Origin: Brevibacillus brevis
GTDB taxonomy: Bacteria; Bacillota; Bacilli; Brevibacillales; Brevibacillaceae
Reading direction: 5' to 3'
Assembly (NCBI RefSeq): GCF_022026395.1
Contig: NZ_CP041767.1
Location: forward strand, 2,202,501 to 2,266,500
DNA: 64,000 nucleotides
Position 1 is the first letter of the stretch. Each line of letters starts with the position of its first letter. Positions 1-8,472 of the stretch are shown piece after piece. Both the position numbers and the translations under genes were made by a program. Under the pieces are notes generated by a model. The model did no database searches, was not told the DNA's origin, and saw only the letters and a program-made list of their open reading frames with translations.

Positions 1-35
1 GACCCGTGCGAGTTCGAGTCTCGCCGACCGCACCA
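1..35 (+). tRNA. tRNA-Leu, 3' part only (cut by window edge)
   Basis: The T arm (stem GCGAG/CTCGC around loop TTCGAGT), the 3' acceptor strand CGACCGC, discriminator A and an encoded CCA are visible. The matching 5' strand would be GCGGTCG, usual for bacillar tRNA-Leu, and the bases before the T arm look like the end of a long class II variable arm. The anticodon lies outside the window, so the Leu identity is inferred. Confidence 0.75.
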
Positions 36-93
36 ATCCCGGAAACAATCAGGAAGAAATGGAAACGAGCGTTTGTATTTTTCTAAATAGATG

Positions 94-121
94 GAGCCTT
101 TTTCGACAAGGGCTTTTTTTT
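94..121 (+). terminator. Intrinsic terminator after tRNA-Leu
   Basis: A 7-bp stem (95-101 with 108-114, one G-U pair) with a 6-nt loop is followed by a run of T residues. It probably ends the tRNA transcript. Confidence 0.6.
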
Positions 122-284
122 CTGCCAACTGCGAAAGCACTGTCGAATAGAAAGAGAAAAAGGTGGGAAAGGTGATAGCAGTGCCTTATTTTTTCCCACT
201 TTTGGGTCATTGCTTATGAATCGCATTTGATGTAAACTGCCAATTGAGAGAAAAACAATAGAGAAATGTTGGAAAAACAACACT

Positions 285-319
285 ACCTAAATTCAGATCA
301 GACCCAATCTGGTTTAGGT
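285..319 (+). promoter_or_regulatory. Leader hairpin beside the glycosyltransferase ribosome site
   Basis: ACCTAAA (285-291) plus CAGAT (294-298) pair with ATCTG (307-311) plus TTTAGGT (313-319), leaving a small internal bulge. The hairpin ends two bases before the GAGGAG ribosome site at 321-326. No T tract follows, so it is not a terminator; it may affect translation or mRNA stability. Confidence 0.4.
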
Positions 320-334
320 CGAGGAGAAGAACCC

Positions 335-1573
335 ATGAGTGTAATTAGAGAGATCATTGAGGGATTATTCATCGGATTTACTTCTGCGGTGGGCGTAATC
401 GGCACATACCAAACACTAGTTTCTTGTGCAGGCCTGTTCCGCAAAAAAGAGCAAGTAACATCTGAGCCGCAAAAGACGTTTGCTGTGCTCGTGGCTGCTC
501 ACAATGAGAGCGCCGTAATTGCTCCGCTTATTGAAAACCTGAAGAAACTCGACTATCCACGTGAAATGTACGACATCTTCGTCATTTGCGACAACTGTAC
601 AGATAACACGGCAGAAATTAGTCGGGCGCATGGTGCAATTGCATGTGAGCGTTTTGACACATCCAAGCGTGGGAAAGGCTACGGCATCGAATGGATGTTG
701 GAGAACCTCTGGGCAAGACCTAAGCAGTATGACGCTGTCGTCATGTTTGATGCTGACAACTTGGTTGAGAAAAACTTCTTGAAAGTAATGAATGACCGTC
801 TCTGCAAAGGGGCGCGTGTGATTCAAGGCTACCTCGACTCCAAGAACCCGTTTGATTCCTGGATTACGCTGTCTTATGCGGTTACCTATTGGTTTACAAA
901 CCGTATGTGGCAACTGGCTCGTCACAATTTGGGACTGCCGAACACTTTGGGCGGAACTGGCTTGTGCATTGAGAGCAACCTGCTCAAAGAAATGGGATGG
1001 GGAGCAACCAGTCTCACGGAAGACTTAGAATTTGCAACACGTTGTATTGAACGAGGTATTTACCCGACATGGGCACATGACACCAAGGTATGGGATGAAA
1101 AACCGATTGACTTAAAATCGTCTATGCGCCAGCGTTTGCGTTGGATGCAAGGGCACTACGATGTGGCAGGACGCTATATTCGATCTGTCTTGTTTAATGG
1201 TATGAAGTCGAGAAAGCTGGGGATGCTTGATGCAGCCTTCTACCTCTTCCAACCGATGTATGTGCTGATGGTGACAATGATGTCGGTATTGTTCCTGGCA
1301 AGATTTTTTGATATCGGTACGTTTTCAACGGTATCCACGATCTTGCCAACATGGCTGGTATACGGTTCTACTGCCGTGTTCTACCTGTTGCCGATCTTGG
1401 CCCTCTATTTGGATAAAGTTCCGTGGAAGGGGTATTTCGGGCTCCTCTTGCTACCGTTCTTTTTCCTGACCTGGCTTCCGATTATGTTTTACGCGTTCTT
1501 TACGAAGAAAAACCAAGTGTGGAGTCATACCTCTCACACACGCGCGATTCGTATCGAGGAGATCCAGCAATAG
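335..1573 (+). CDS. Membrane glycosyltransferase, family 2
   Basis: A 412-residue inverting GT2 enzyme that probably transfers a sugar from a nucleotide sugar at the cytoplasmic face. One membrane segment lies near residues 8-30. The GT-A domain shows AAHNES (54-59), the metal-binding FDADN (138-142), TED (228-230, general base) and QRLRW (266-270, acceptor site). Three or four membrane helices follow after residue 300. The layout resembles processive synthases such as hyaluronan or poly-GlcNAc synthases, but the product is unknown. ATG at 335 is chosen because GAGGAG lies at 321-326; a longer reading from 266 has no ribosome site. It is monocistronic, with a terminator at 1588. Confidence 0.8.
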   Translation: MSVIREIIEGLFIGFTSAVGVIGTYQTLVSCAGLFRKKEQVTSEPQKTFAVLVAAHNESAVIAPLIENLKKLDYPREMYDIFVICDNCTDNTAEISRAHGAIACERFDTSKRGKGYGIEWMLENLWARPKQYDAVVMFDADNLVEKNFLKVMNDRLCKGARVIQGYLDSKNPFDSWITLSYAVTYWFTNRMWQLARHNLGLPNTLGGTGLCIESNLLKEMGWGATSLTEDLEFATRCIERGIYPTWAHDTKVWDEKPIDLKSSMRQRLRWMQGHYDVAGRYIRSVLFNGMKSRKLGMLDAAFYLFQPMYVLMVTMMSVLFLARFFDIGTFSTVSTILPTWLVYGSTAVFYLLPILALYLDKVPWKGYFGLLLLPFFFLTWLPIMFYAFFTKKNQVWSHTSHTRAIRIEEIQQ

Positions 1574-1587
1574 TGACGTAAACAAGC

Positions 1588-1623
1588 AAAAACCACAGGG
1601 GGAATATTCACCTGTGGTTTTCC
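1588..1623 (+). terminator. Intrinsic terminator
   Basis: An 11-bp perfect stem, AAACCACAGG type with its complement at 1611-1621, runs into T residues and closes the glycosyltransferase transcript. Confidence 0.75.
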
Positions 1624-1660
1624 TATTATCTTAAAGTAGCGAGACCGTTGCCGAATTTGG

Positions 1661-1666
1661 TATAAT
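1661..1666 (+). promoter_or_regulatory. Extended -10 promoter element for the radical SAM gene
   Basis: A perfect TATAAT preceded by TGG (TGn extended -10) lies 84 bases before the start codon of the next gene. No good -35 hexamer is evident. Confidence 0.45.
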
Positions 1667-1749
1667 GACGTGATCAAGCAAGTAGCGTTCGCCAACGGGA
1701 TTAAGGCACCAGCGCCAGACGTAGCGGTGCCCATAGGAGGAAAACAGCA

Positions 1750-2718
1750 ATGAAGCTCGCGACAGATATTCACAACAACGACGTCCCATTGTTGTGGGGC
1801 GATAAACGATACCATACATGGAATTATCATTTAAGAGGGACTTTTCACGAAAAGATTTTCAAGGTTCCATTGGATGGCGGTTTTAGTTGTCCGAATCGGG
1901 ATGGGAAAGTAGCGACAGGCGGCTGCACATTTTGCAGCGCCAGAGGATCTGGAGATTTTGCTGGTGACCGCAGAATGGATCTGGAAAGACAGTTTCACGA
2001 TGTGAAAAATCGTATGCACGAGAAATGGCCACAAGCCAAGTATTTGGGCTTCTTCCAAGCGTATACGAATACGTATGCGCCTGTGGAGGAACTGCGGGAG
2101 ATGTACGAAGTCATCCTCCAGCAAGAAGGTGTAGTCGGACTCTCCATCGCCACACGTCCTGACTGCCTGCCTGACGACGTTGTGGAGTATTTGGCTGAAT
2201 TGAATGAGCGCACATATTTGTGGGTGGAGCTCGGACTCCAGACAGTTCATGAGCACACAGCCCAGTTAATTAATCGAGCACACGATTATCAATGCTACGT
2301 GGATGCTGTAGAGAGGTTGCGCAAGCACAACATACGTGTATGTTCTCATATCATCTACGGATTGCCCGGAGAGAGCCACGAAGAGATGATGCAGACGGCA
2401 GATGCTGTGGCACATCTGGATGTGCAGGGGATCAAAATACACCTGTTACATCTGCTGCGCAAAACACCGATGGTGAAGCAGTACGAAGCAGGACTCTTGG
2501 AATTCCTGTCTCAGGAAGAGTACACGAAGCTCGTTGTGGATACATTGGAAATTTTACCTCCAGAGATGATCGTCCATCGAATCACAGGGGACGGACCACC
2601 TGATCTTTTGATTGGACCGATGTGGAGCCGCAAAAAGTGGGAAGTTCTGAATGGTATTGATGCAGAACTGAAAGCACGGAATAGCTGGCAAGGAAAGTTA
2701 TTCGTGCCACGCACGTAA
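1750..2718 (+). CDS. ytqA: TIGR01212-family radical SAM protein, YtqA-like
   Basis: A 322-residue radical SAM enzyme, the usual length for the YtqA family. The Fe-S cysteines are C47, C59 and C62, spaced C-x11-C-x2-C as in this family rather than the classic CxxxCxxC. LGLQTVHE and a conserved GLPGE strand follow within the barrel. The substrate is unknown; in B. subtilis ytqA sits beside the tRNA methyltransferase gene ytqB (mnmM), but ytqB is not adjacent here. AGGAGG at 1735-1740 fixes the ATG. Confidence 0.85.
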   Translation: MKLATDIHNNDVPLLWGDKRYHTWNYHLRGTFHEKIFKVPLDGGFSCPNRDGKVATGGCTFCSARGSGDFAGDRRMDLERQFHDVKNRMHEKWPQAKYLGFFQAYTNTYAPVEELREMYEVILQQEGVVGLSIATRPDCLPDDVVEYLAELNERTYLWVELGLQTVHEHTAQLINRAHDYQCYVDAVERLRKHNIRVCSHIIYGLPGESHEEMMQTADAVAHLDVQGIKIHLLHLLRKTPMVKQYEAGLLEFLSQEEYTKLVVDTLEILPPEMIVHRITGDGPPDLLIGPMWSRKKWEVLNGIDAELKARNSWQGKLFVPRT

Positions 2719-2732
2719 ATTCATCGCAACAA

Positions 2733-2765
2733 AAAGGGAGCCATTTCTGGGCTCCCTTTCTTTTT
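2733..2765. terminator. Bidirectional terminator between convergent genes
   Basis: A 10-bp stem (2733-2742 with 2750-2759) is flanked by A residues on the left and T residues on the right, so it can stop transcription from both the radical SAM gene and the phosphodiesterase gene. Confidence 0.75.
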
Positions 2766-3492
2766 ATAGATTGCGAATCAGATTTCTCGCACGCTTCGGG
2801 TAATTGGTGATCAGACCATCTACCCCACAGTCGATGGCTCGCTGGATTTGCGGACCAGTATTTACCGTCCAGCTCAAAACTTCAAAATGACGCTGCTTTG
2901 CTTGTTTGACCAAATCCTCCGTCAATTGATCATAGGGGACGTGCAATTGATCAGCTCGATAGCGACTGGCTACTTCCCAAGGCTTGGCGAGTGGCCCAAC
3001 ATATAAAAGTCCCGTCGTTTGCGTGGCATCTAATTGCTTGATTCGTAAAAGGCTATCGAAGTTAAACGTTGAAATGATCGTTCGCTCTGTTAGCTGATAT
3101 CGTCTGATTTGTTCGATGACGAGCTCCTCTAAGTGAGGTTGATCGAGGAAGAAATTTTTCATCTCGATGATAAAGCGCAGTGGTGTGTCTACAAATGACT
3201 GAAATACCTCCTGTAGGGTTGGAATGTGGGCTTTTGGTACTCGCATAGACGAGTCTTTATCCGCTCGTAGCTGACGCAGCTCACGCAATGTGTAATGACG
3301 CACTAAGCCAGAACCATTGGTCGTGCGCTCCAGGTTATGGTCATGAATGACGACCAGCTTATTGTCACTGCTGAGCTGAACATCTAATTCGATCCCATTG
3401 GCTTTTCGTCGGGCGGCTCCTTGAAACGATTCCATCGTATTTTCCGGAAACAGGCCGGAAGCGCCACGATGGGCATAAATAAGTGGGGGCAC
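2764..3492 (-). CDS. Glycerophosphodiester phosphodiesterase
   Basis: A 242-residue GDPD-family TIM barrel that would hydrolyse glycerophosphodiesters to glycerol-3-phosphate and an alcohol. The HRG motif (8-10) with the following ENT, the metal-binding ELD (35-37) and the catalytic HDHNLERTTNG stretch (50-60) are present. No signal peptide is visible, so it is probably cytoplasmic and closer to UgpQ/YqiK than to secreted GlpQ. GTG at 3492 is chosen because GGGAGG (3501-3506) is 8 bases upstream; an ATG at 3522 lies beyond that site and lacks its own. Confidence 0.87.
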   Translation of the reverse strand: MPPLIYAHRGASGLFPENTMESFQGAARRKANGIELDVQLSSDNKLVVIHDHNLERTTNGSGLVRHYTLRELRQLRADKDSSMRVPKAHIPTLQEVFQSFVDTPLRFIIEMKNFFLDQPHLEELVIEQIRRYQLTERTIISTFNFDSLLRIKQLDATQTTGLLYVGPLAKPWEVASRYRADQLHVPYDQLTEDLVKQAKQRHFEVLSWTVNTGPQIQRAIDCGVDGLITNYPKRARNLIRNL

Positions 3493-3588
3493 GAGGGCTT
3501 CCTCCCTTCTCGAGCGTGTCATTGCCTACTATCATGATATGTAAAGGGCCCCTCGATACGACCTGACATGAGAGGCATCTCCAGAAGT

Positions 3589-3666
3589 CTATCCGATTAC
3601 GACGAGTACGATGACCAACAGGACAAAGAGGACAAGGATCAGGGCAAAATTGTTATGGCAACTCAC
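3589..3666 (-). CDS. YjcZ-type tiny sporulation membrane peptide (25 aa)
   Basis: A 25-codon gene starts at GTG 3664-3666, 8 bases after AAGGAGGG (3675-3682). The product opens MSCHNNFAL and continues as a single hydrophobic helix ending VVIG. A short polar head, the NNFALI entry and one Val/Ile/Leu helix are the hallmarks of the YjcZ family (TIGR01732) of spore-former peptides. The function is unknown, with a presumed role in the forespore or mother-cell membrane. The usual Gly/Tyr-rich head is almost absent. Confidence 0.7.
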   Translation of the reverse strand: MSCHNNFALILVLFVLLVIVLVVIG

Positions 3667-3859
3667 AAAACACACCCTCCTTCTCGCACATGAAGCATCT
3701 ACTCTCATGGTATGAAGAAGAGGTAAATATGACCCAACAGAATGCCCACCTTCCGTTTTTTTGTGCATAAGGAACGCTTTTTTATACAGATTGGCAGATG
3801 ACGGTATACCTTGTTTTGCTACAATGAGAGTAAGAGTATTGTAGGGGAGGGTGAAGACC

Positions 3860-4705
3860 GTGATAAATGTTGTAGGCGCACAGGATGCTGGCGACCTGAT
3901 CATTGATCGACAAAATCGCCGCGTAAAGCTGCATGTGTATGAACCATCACAAATCGAGCAGTGGGATCGGGTCTTGAAGGAACTGGCCGAGGAGTCAGAG
4001 GCAACAAAAGTGATTGTGTACGGGAAGAAACAAGATGTTCCGCAATGGCAATCCCTGGGTTACGAGCTGGAGGGTACCATTGACGGTTTTTTTCAAGGGG
4101 AAAACGCACAGATGCTCACCTGCTATCTGACAAAAGAGCGAGCTACCTCTGGCGCAGAAAAACTTGCTGAAGAAATTCTTGGGTTGAGCCTGTCAAAAGC
4201 GGGGAGTATGATAGAAAAATCATTACCAGAGGGATATCACCTGCGTGAAGCAACGGAGGCAGACACGAAGGAATTGGCGTGTCTGTATGGACTGGTATTC
4301 GCGACGTATCCTACACCGATGAACGATCCGTCCTATATTCGCAAAACCATGCAAGAAGGTACCCTCTACTATGTCGTTGAATTTGAAGGCAAGATTGCTT
4401 GTGCTGCGTCAGCAGAAGTATCCGAACGCTTTGGGTCAGCGGAAATGACGGATTGCGCGACCCATCCAGACCATGCGGGGAAAGGTCTCCTCCAACCGCT
4501 GTTTATCGCGTTGGAAAAAAGGATGGAGGAGGCAGGGATTTACTTTTTGTACACCTTGACCCGGGCACAATCGGCAGGCATGAATGTGACGGCTGCCAAA
4601 ATGGGCTATGCATACCGCGGACGGCTAATTAACAATTGTACGATCTTTTCAGGTTATGAAGACATGAATATATGGGTTAAGCCACTCCGCCCGACGAGGG
4701 AATAA
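3860..4705 (+). CDS. ablB: Beta-lysine N6-acetyltransferase (AblB/YodP family)
   Basis: A 281-residue GNAT enzyme expected to acetylate beta-lysine. The N-terminal half (about 1-115) has the AblB-specific layout; the GNAT domain follows at about 125-275, with the acetyl-CoA loop in THPDHAGKGLLQPL. In B. subtilis yodP lies in the SigE-dependent kamA-yodP-Q-R-S-T operon, and counterparts of yodT, S, R and Q follow here from 6411. GTG at 3860 is preferred because GGGGAGG ends at 3850; the GTG at 3851 would touch that site. It converges with the PucR gene, leaving 4 bases between stop codons. Confidence 0.82.
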   Translation: MINVVGAQDAGDLIIDRQNRRVKLHVYEPSQIEQWDRVLKELAEESEATKVIVYGKKQDVPQWQSLGYELEGTIDGFFQGENAQMLTCYLTKERATSGAEKLAEEILGLSLSKAGSMIEKSLPEGYHLREATEADTKELACLYGLVFATYPTPMNDPSYIRKTMQEGTLYYVVEFEGKIACAASAEVSERFGSAEMTDCATHPDHAGKGLLQPLFIALEKRMEEAGIYFLYTLTRAQSAGMNVTAAKMGYAYRGRLINNCTIFSGYEDMNIWVKPLRPTRE

Positions 4706-4718
4706 CAGGCTACCTGTT
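4704..4718. terminator. Small hairpin spanning the convergent stop codons
   Basis: AACAGG (4704-4709) and CCTGTT (4713-4718) form a 6-bp stem across the stops of the acetyltransferase and PucR genes. It is short and has only three T residues, so its value as a terminator is uncertain. Confidence 0.3.
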
Positions 4719-6254
4719 TGTAGGATACAACTGCTGCTGCAGACGGCGGGCCATCAGGGCCAACTGAAGCTGCCAGCGTTGATGAGCATCCTCCAGGCGG
4801 TAGCCTGTTTTTTCTTCGATCTGGGTCAACCGGTACTTGAGCGTATGTCGATGGATATACAAGGCTTGCGAGGTCTGAAGACCGTTTCCGTTCTGGGCTA
4901 AATACACCTCAAGTGTTTCGAGCAGCTGTTGATTATATTTCGTATCATAGCGAATCAATGGATCCAGCAATGGGTTCCACAGGCGGAGCAAGCTATCTTT
5001 TTCACGATGGTACGGAAACAAAAACTGATAGCCCTGCATATCCCGGTATCGCAAAATCTGCGGGGACTGGGCCAACAGCGGGTAAGCTTGCAGAGCAAAC
5101 ATCGCTTCTTCGGAGGCAGTGACGACGTTTGGCAATTGCTCACAGGGATTGCTCAAGGCGATGTGTAGAGCAAAGTCAGGGTGCAGCCCTCTCCAGCGGG
5201 AAGTGAGCTGTTCCAACAGGCGCAGGCTCGTCTGATCATCCGGCAAAATAAACAAGAGGCAATGTGGCCGCTCGCGAAGCAAATAAGAGCGTTGATGACG
5301 GTCGCTAAGCCTCCGCATCAACGTAATGACACTTTGATGCATGTCTCCGAGCATCGTTTGATCGGCTACCTCTACACGGACAGCGACGCAGAGATGATGT
5401 CCAGCAAGCGGGTACCCGAGCATGCGACAACGGCTCTCCAGCTCCGTGAGGGTCATCTGCTGCCCATTCAGCAACTCCTCCACAAAATCCCCTTTTAACC
5501 GCCATTCCGTTGCGGCTACTGCCCTTTCCTTTACATATTCGAGTGCACATAAAGTAGAGGCATGCTGTAGAGCGACGTCATCGAGCTCTTTCCAGGCGTG
5601 CTCGGGCTTCGTTAAGGTCAACGTGCCAAAATGCTCGCGATTGGCGCGAATCGGTACATGATGCGCGATTTCCTGGGACTGATCATGCGGCAGCGCTTCC
5701 GAACTGCCATGCTGTGTGACTTCAAAGCCTAGTGCATCTACGAGCGAAACGACGCCTCCCGTAAGTGCAGCGAGCTCGCCTGCGATGGCGGGAAGGCCTC
5801 CTTTAGACAGGGCAGCATCAATCATTCGGTTATGAATCGCCGAGGAATAGGCCAGCGTTTCAAATTGCCGATTCATGATCGGCTGCAAAATGGCTTTGGT
5901 AATAGTAGAAAAGTTTATCTCCGTAGGAATTTCAATCAATGGAAGTTGATACTGATCCGCCAAAGTCAAAAACGTCTCGGGAATTTCCCGTAAATAAAAG
6001 CCCGTATGAATCGCAACGCCACTCAGCTTTTGCTTCGCCAACGAAGGAATAAAAGAAGCGAGCTTTTCTGTATGCTCAGCCAGCCCAAAGCCGGTTGTAA
6101 TCAAAAATTCGCCTTCCTGCAAGCGACTCGTATCCTCCAGCACCTCGACAATTGTCACCCAACGAATCGGATTGTCCAGTCCGCCTGCTCCTGCGATCAG
6201 CCTGGTGTGAACCATGTCCGGCAGTTGCAGCGCTTCTCTTATCGTGATGGTCAT
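4710..6254 (-). CDS. PucR-family transcriptional regulator
   Basis: A 514-residue regulator with the N-terminal PucR domain (about 1-125), a GGDEF-like/CdaR middle region and a C-terminal PucR-type helix-turn-helix (about 450-510, containing IHRHTLKYRL). Family members activate or repress neighbouring catabolic genes when they bind a pathway metabolite. It is flanked by ablB and by the divergent aminotransferase gene, so it is the obvious candidate controller of the beta-lysine cluster. A GGAGGAG site directly precedes the ATG. The ligand is unknown. Confidence 0.85.
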   Translation of the reverse strand: MTITIREALQLPDMVHTRLIAGAGGLDNPIRWVTIVEVLEDTSRLQEGEFLITTGFGLAEHTEKLASFIPSLAKQKLSGVAIHTGFYLREIPETFLTLADQYQLPLIEIPTEINFSTITKAILQPIMNRQFETLAYSSAIHNRMIDAALSKGGLPAIAGELAALTGGVVSLVDALGFEVTQHGSSEALPHDQSQEIAHHVPIRANREHFGTLTLTKPEHAWKELDDVALQHASTLCALEYVKERAVAATEWRLKGDFVEELLNGQQMTLTELESRCRMLGYPLAGHHLCVAVRVEVADQTMLGDMHQSVITLMRRLSDRHQRSYLLRERPHCLLFILPDDQTSLRLLEQLTSRWRGLHPDFALHIALSNPCEQLPNVVTASEEAMFALQAYPLLAQSPQILRYRDMQGYQFLFPYHREKDSLLRLWNPLLDPLIRYDTKYNQQLLETLEVYLAQNGNGLQTSQALYIHRHTLKYRLTQIEEKTGYRLEDAHQRWQLQLALMARRLQQQLYPTNR

Positions 6255-6337
6255 CAGGTATCTCCTCCAAAAGCCTCGGTAAAGGTTCTCTTATACAAAA
6301 TGTACAAAAGATTTTGTCTCTTTGCCATGTTTTTTTG

Positions 6338-6367
6338 CCAGCACGTAGGATGGCTCTTGCGTGCTGG
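6338..6367. promoter_or_regulatory. Inverted repeat between pucR and the aminotransferase gene (candidate operator)
   Basis: CCAGCACG (6338-6345) is repeated inverted as CGTGCTGG (6360-6367), arm starts 22 bases apart, so both arms could face the same side of the helix. It sits in the 156-bp divergent gap. No T tract follows in either direction, so a binding site is more likely than a terminator. Assigning it to PucR is inference. Confidence 0.4.
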
Positions 6368-6410
6368 TCAGCTAGGATAGAGGTAGAGAATAAGCGAGGT
6401 GGCGACGAAA

Positions 6411-7763
6411 ATGACGAAAAGCTATGTAATCAAGCCTGAATTGGGCAAAGAGTATCCGGTTATTTCTCACGGAAAAGGTATCTATCTTTACGATAAAGAG
6501 GGGAATCGTTACATCGACGGTTCCAGTGGAGCGGTGACGGCAAGCATTGGTCACGGTGTAGAAGAAGTAGCTGAGGCGATGTATGCGCAAGCCAAGGAGG
6601 TTTCCTTCGTATACCGCTCGCATTTTAGCAGCGATGCCGTGGAGAAGCTGGCTGCAAAGCTGGCGGAGTGGGCACCAGGCTCACTGAACTGGACGTTTTT
6701 TGTCAGCAGTGGTTCGGAAGCAACCGAGACAGCACAAAAAATCGCGATCCAGTATTGGCAGGAAAAAGGAAGACCAACGAAAAATCGGATTATCTCCCGC
6801 TGGATGAGCTATCACGGGATTACAATGGGTGCGCTCTCGATGTCGGGACACGTCTTGCGCAGAAAGCGGTTCACCCCATTATTGGCTGACTATCCGGCGA
6901 TCACAGGACCATATCCATATCGTAAACCGGAAGACATGTCCCTGGAATCGTATGCGCTTGCGTGTGCAGAAGAGCTGGAGACCGCAATTTTGCGCGTAGG
7001 ACCCGAGCAGGTAGCGGCATTTATTGCAGAGCCTGTCATCGGAGCTTCTGGGGGAGCGGTCGTGCCACCAGACGGTTACTTCCAGCGTATTCGCGAGATT
7101 TGTGATAAATATGAGGTTTTGTTTATCGCAGACGAAGTAATGACAGGAGTAGGTCGCACAGGAAAAGCGTTTGGGATCGACCATTGGGGCGTCGTGCCTG
7201 ACCTGATGACATTGGGTAAAGGGATGAGTGCCGGTTACACGCCTATGGCTGCTACGATTGTCTCGGACGAAATCATTGAGACCATTACAAAAGGCAGCGG
7301 CTCGATTATGGCAGGACATACGTATAGCGCCAATCCACAATCTGCTGCTGTTTCTCTGGCTGTCCTCGACTATGTGGAGAAGCATCAGTTGGTCGACAAA
7401 GCAGCCGAACAAGGTGCCTATATGCTTGCCCGCCTAAAAGAACTGGCAGACGAGCTCCCGTTGATCGGAGATGCACGTGGTCTTGGCATGTTGTGCGCGC
7501 TGGAATTTGTGAAAAACAAGCAGACAAAAGAACCGTTTGCGCTTTCTCAAGGCGTAGGCGGGAAGGTCATTCAAAAAGCATTTGAAAAAGGCTTGCTTAT
7601 TTATCCGGCAATGGGCGGAATCGAAGGGGTGGCAGGGGATGCTGTCATCATCTCACCTCCACTGACCATTACTACGGAGCAAATCGATGAACTGATATCT
7701 CTGCTGAAAGAAGCGGTGGTAGCTGTTCAGCAAGAGCTCCAAGACAAGGCACTGATCGGATAG
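6411..7763 (+). CDS. yodT: Class III aminotransferase, YodT-like
   Basis: A 450-residue PLP-dependent omega-aminotransferase. SSGSEA (phosphate binding), the IADEVMTG aspartate that contacts the PLP ring, and the Schiff-base lysine in TLGKGMSAGY (about K270) are all visible. In B. subtilis yodT closes the beta-lysine operon; the likely substrate is an amino intermediate of that pathway. ATG at 6411 is preferred because AGGTGG (6396-6401) is 9 bases upstream; a GTG at 6399 lies inside this site. It heads the operon yodT-S-R-Q-aldehyde dehydrogenase. Confidence 0.85.
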   Translation: MTKSYVIKPELGKEYPVISHGKGIYLYDKEGNRYIDGSSGAVTASIGHGVEEVAEAMYAQAKEVSFVYRSHFSSDAVEKLAAKLAEWAPGSLNWTFFVSSGSEATETAQKIAIQYWQEKGRPTKNRIISRWMSYHGITMGALSMSGHVLRRKRFTPLLADYPAITGPYPYRKPEDMSLESYALACAEELETAILRVGPEQVAAFIAEPVIGASGGAVVPPDGYFQRIREICDKYEVLFIADEVMTGVGRTGKAFGIDHWGVVPDLMTLGKGMSAGYTPMAATIVSDEIIETITKGSGSIMAGHTYSANPQSAAVSLAVLDYVEKHQLVDKAAEQGAYMLARLKELADELPLIGDARGLGMLCALEFVKNKQTKEPFALSQGVGGKVIQKAFEKGLLIYPAMGGIEGVAGDAVIISPPLTITTEQIDELISLLKEAVVAVQQELQDKALIG

Positions 7764-7779
7764 AGAAGGAGGAACGAGG

Positions 7780-8472
7780 ATGACAAATCGATTTGAAAAG
7801 GTCGTCTCCCTGTCCGAAGCGCTCACCCATTTTCGTGATGGGATGACGCTGTTGGCAGGGGGATTCGGTGGCGTAGGAAACCCGCCTACTTTAATACAGG
7901 GAATTTTGGATAGAGGTGTGCGTGATCTGACGCTGATCAGTAACGATACGGCTTTCCCGCATATCGGAATTGGCAAGCTGGTAACCGAAAAGCGCGTCAA
8001 AAAAGTGATAGCTTCGCATATTGGCTCAAATCCGAACGCAGGGGCCCAAATGACAGCTGGGGAGCTGGAAGTAGAGTTCTGCCCGCAGGGGATACTTGCA
8101 GAGCGTGTACGGGCAGGTGGAGTCGGTCTGGGAGGCATTCTATCGGATGTCGGCATCGGGACGATCGCGGAAAAAGGAAAACAGAAGGTCGTTCTGGATG
8201 GAAAGGAATACTTGTTGGAGACACCGCTCACTGCCGAAGTGGCTATCGTACATGCGAAAAAAGCGGATCGCTTTGGCAATTTGGTGTTTGATACAAGTGC
8301 ACGGAATTTCAATCCGTTAGTGGCGATGGCAGGTGACATTACCATCGTGGAAGCGGATGAGATAGTAGAGGTAGGCATGATCGACCCGGAAGAAATCGTC
8401 ACCCCGGGTGTTTTCGTAAACTTTATTGTCCAAAGTGAAGGGGTGAACTGGCAATGGGCATGGGAGAAGTAA
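7780..8472 (+). CDS. yodS: CoA-transferase subunit A, YodS-like
   Basis: A 230-residue 3-oxoacid CoA-transferase alpha subunit. The glycine-rich GGFGGVGNP loop near residue 30 and the SNPNAGAQM region are typical. It would pair with the next gene product to move CoA between an acyl-CoA and a carboxylate intermediate of beta-lysine breakdown. A perfect AAGGAGG precedes the ATG, and the 3' end overlaps subunit B by 19 bases, consistent with coupled translation. Confidence 0.88.
   Translation: MTNRFEKVVSLSEALTHFRDGMTLLAGGFGGVGNPPTLIQGILDRGVRDLTLISNDTAFPHIGIGKLVTEKRVKKVIASHIGSNPNAGAQMTAGELEVEFCPQGILAERVRAGGVGLGGILSDVGIGTIAEKGKQKVVLDGKEYLLETPLTAEVAIVHAKKADRFGNLVFDTSARNFNPLVAMAGDITIVEADEIVEVGMIDPEEIVTPGVFVNFIVQSEGVNWQWAWEK

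Noticed and set aside
1750..2718. Lysine 2,3-aminomutase (KamA) for the beta-lysine cluster
   Set aside because: The cysteine spacing and sequence fit the TIGR01212 family, not KamA; SplB at 58625 is likewise a different radical SAM family.
6879..7412. 177-codon open frame antisense to yodT
   Set aside because: Shadow of the aminotransferase gene with no supporting signals.
7653..8402. 249-codon open frame antisense to the yodT-yodS junction
   Set aside because: Serine/proline-rich antisense artefact of a strongly biased coding strand; the sense genes have motifs and ribosome sites.
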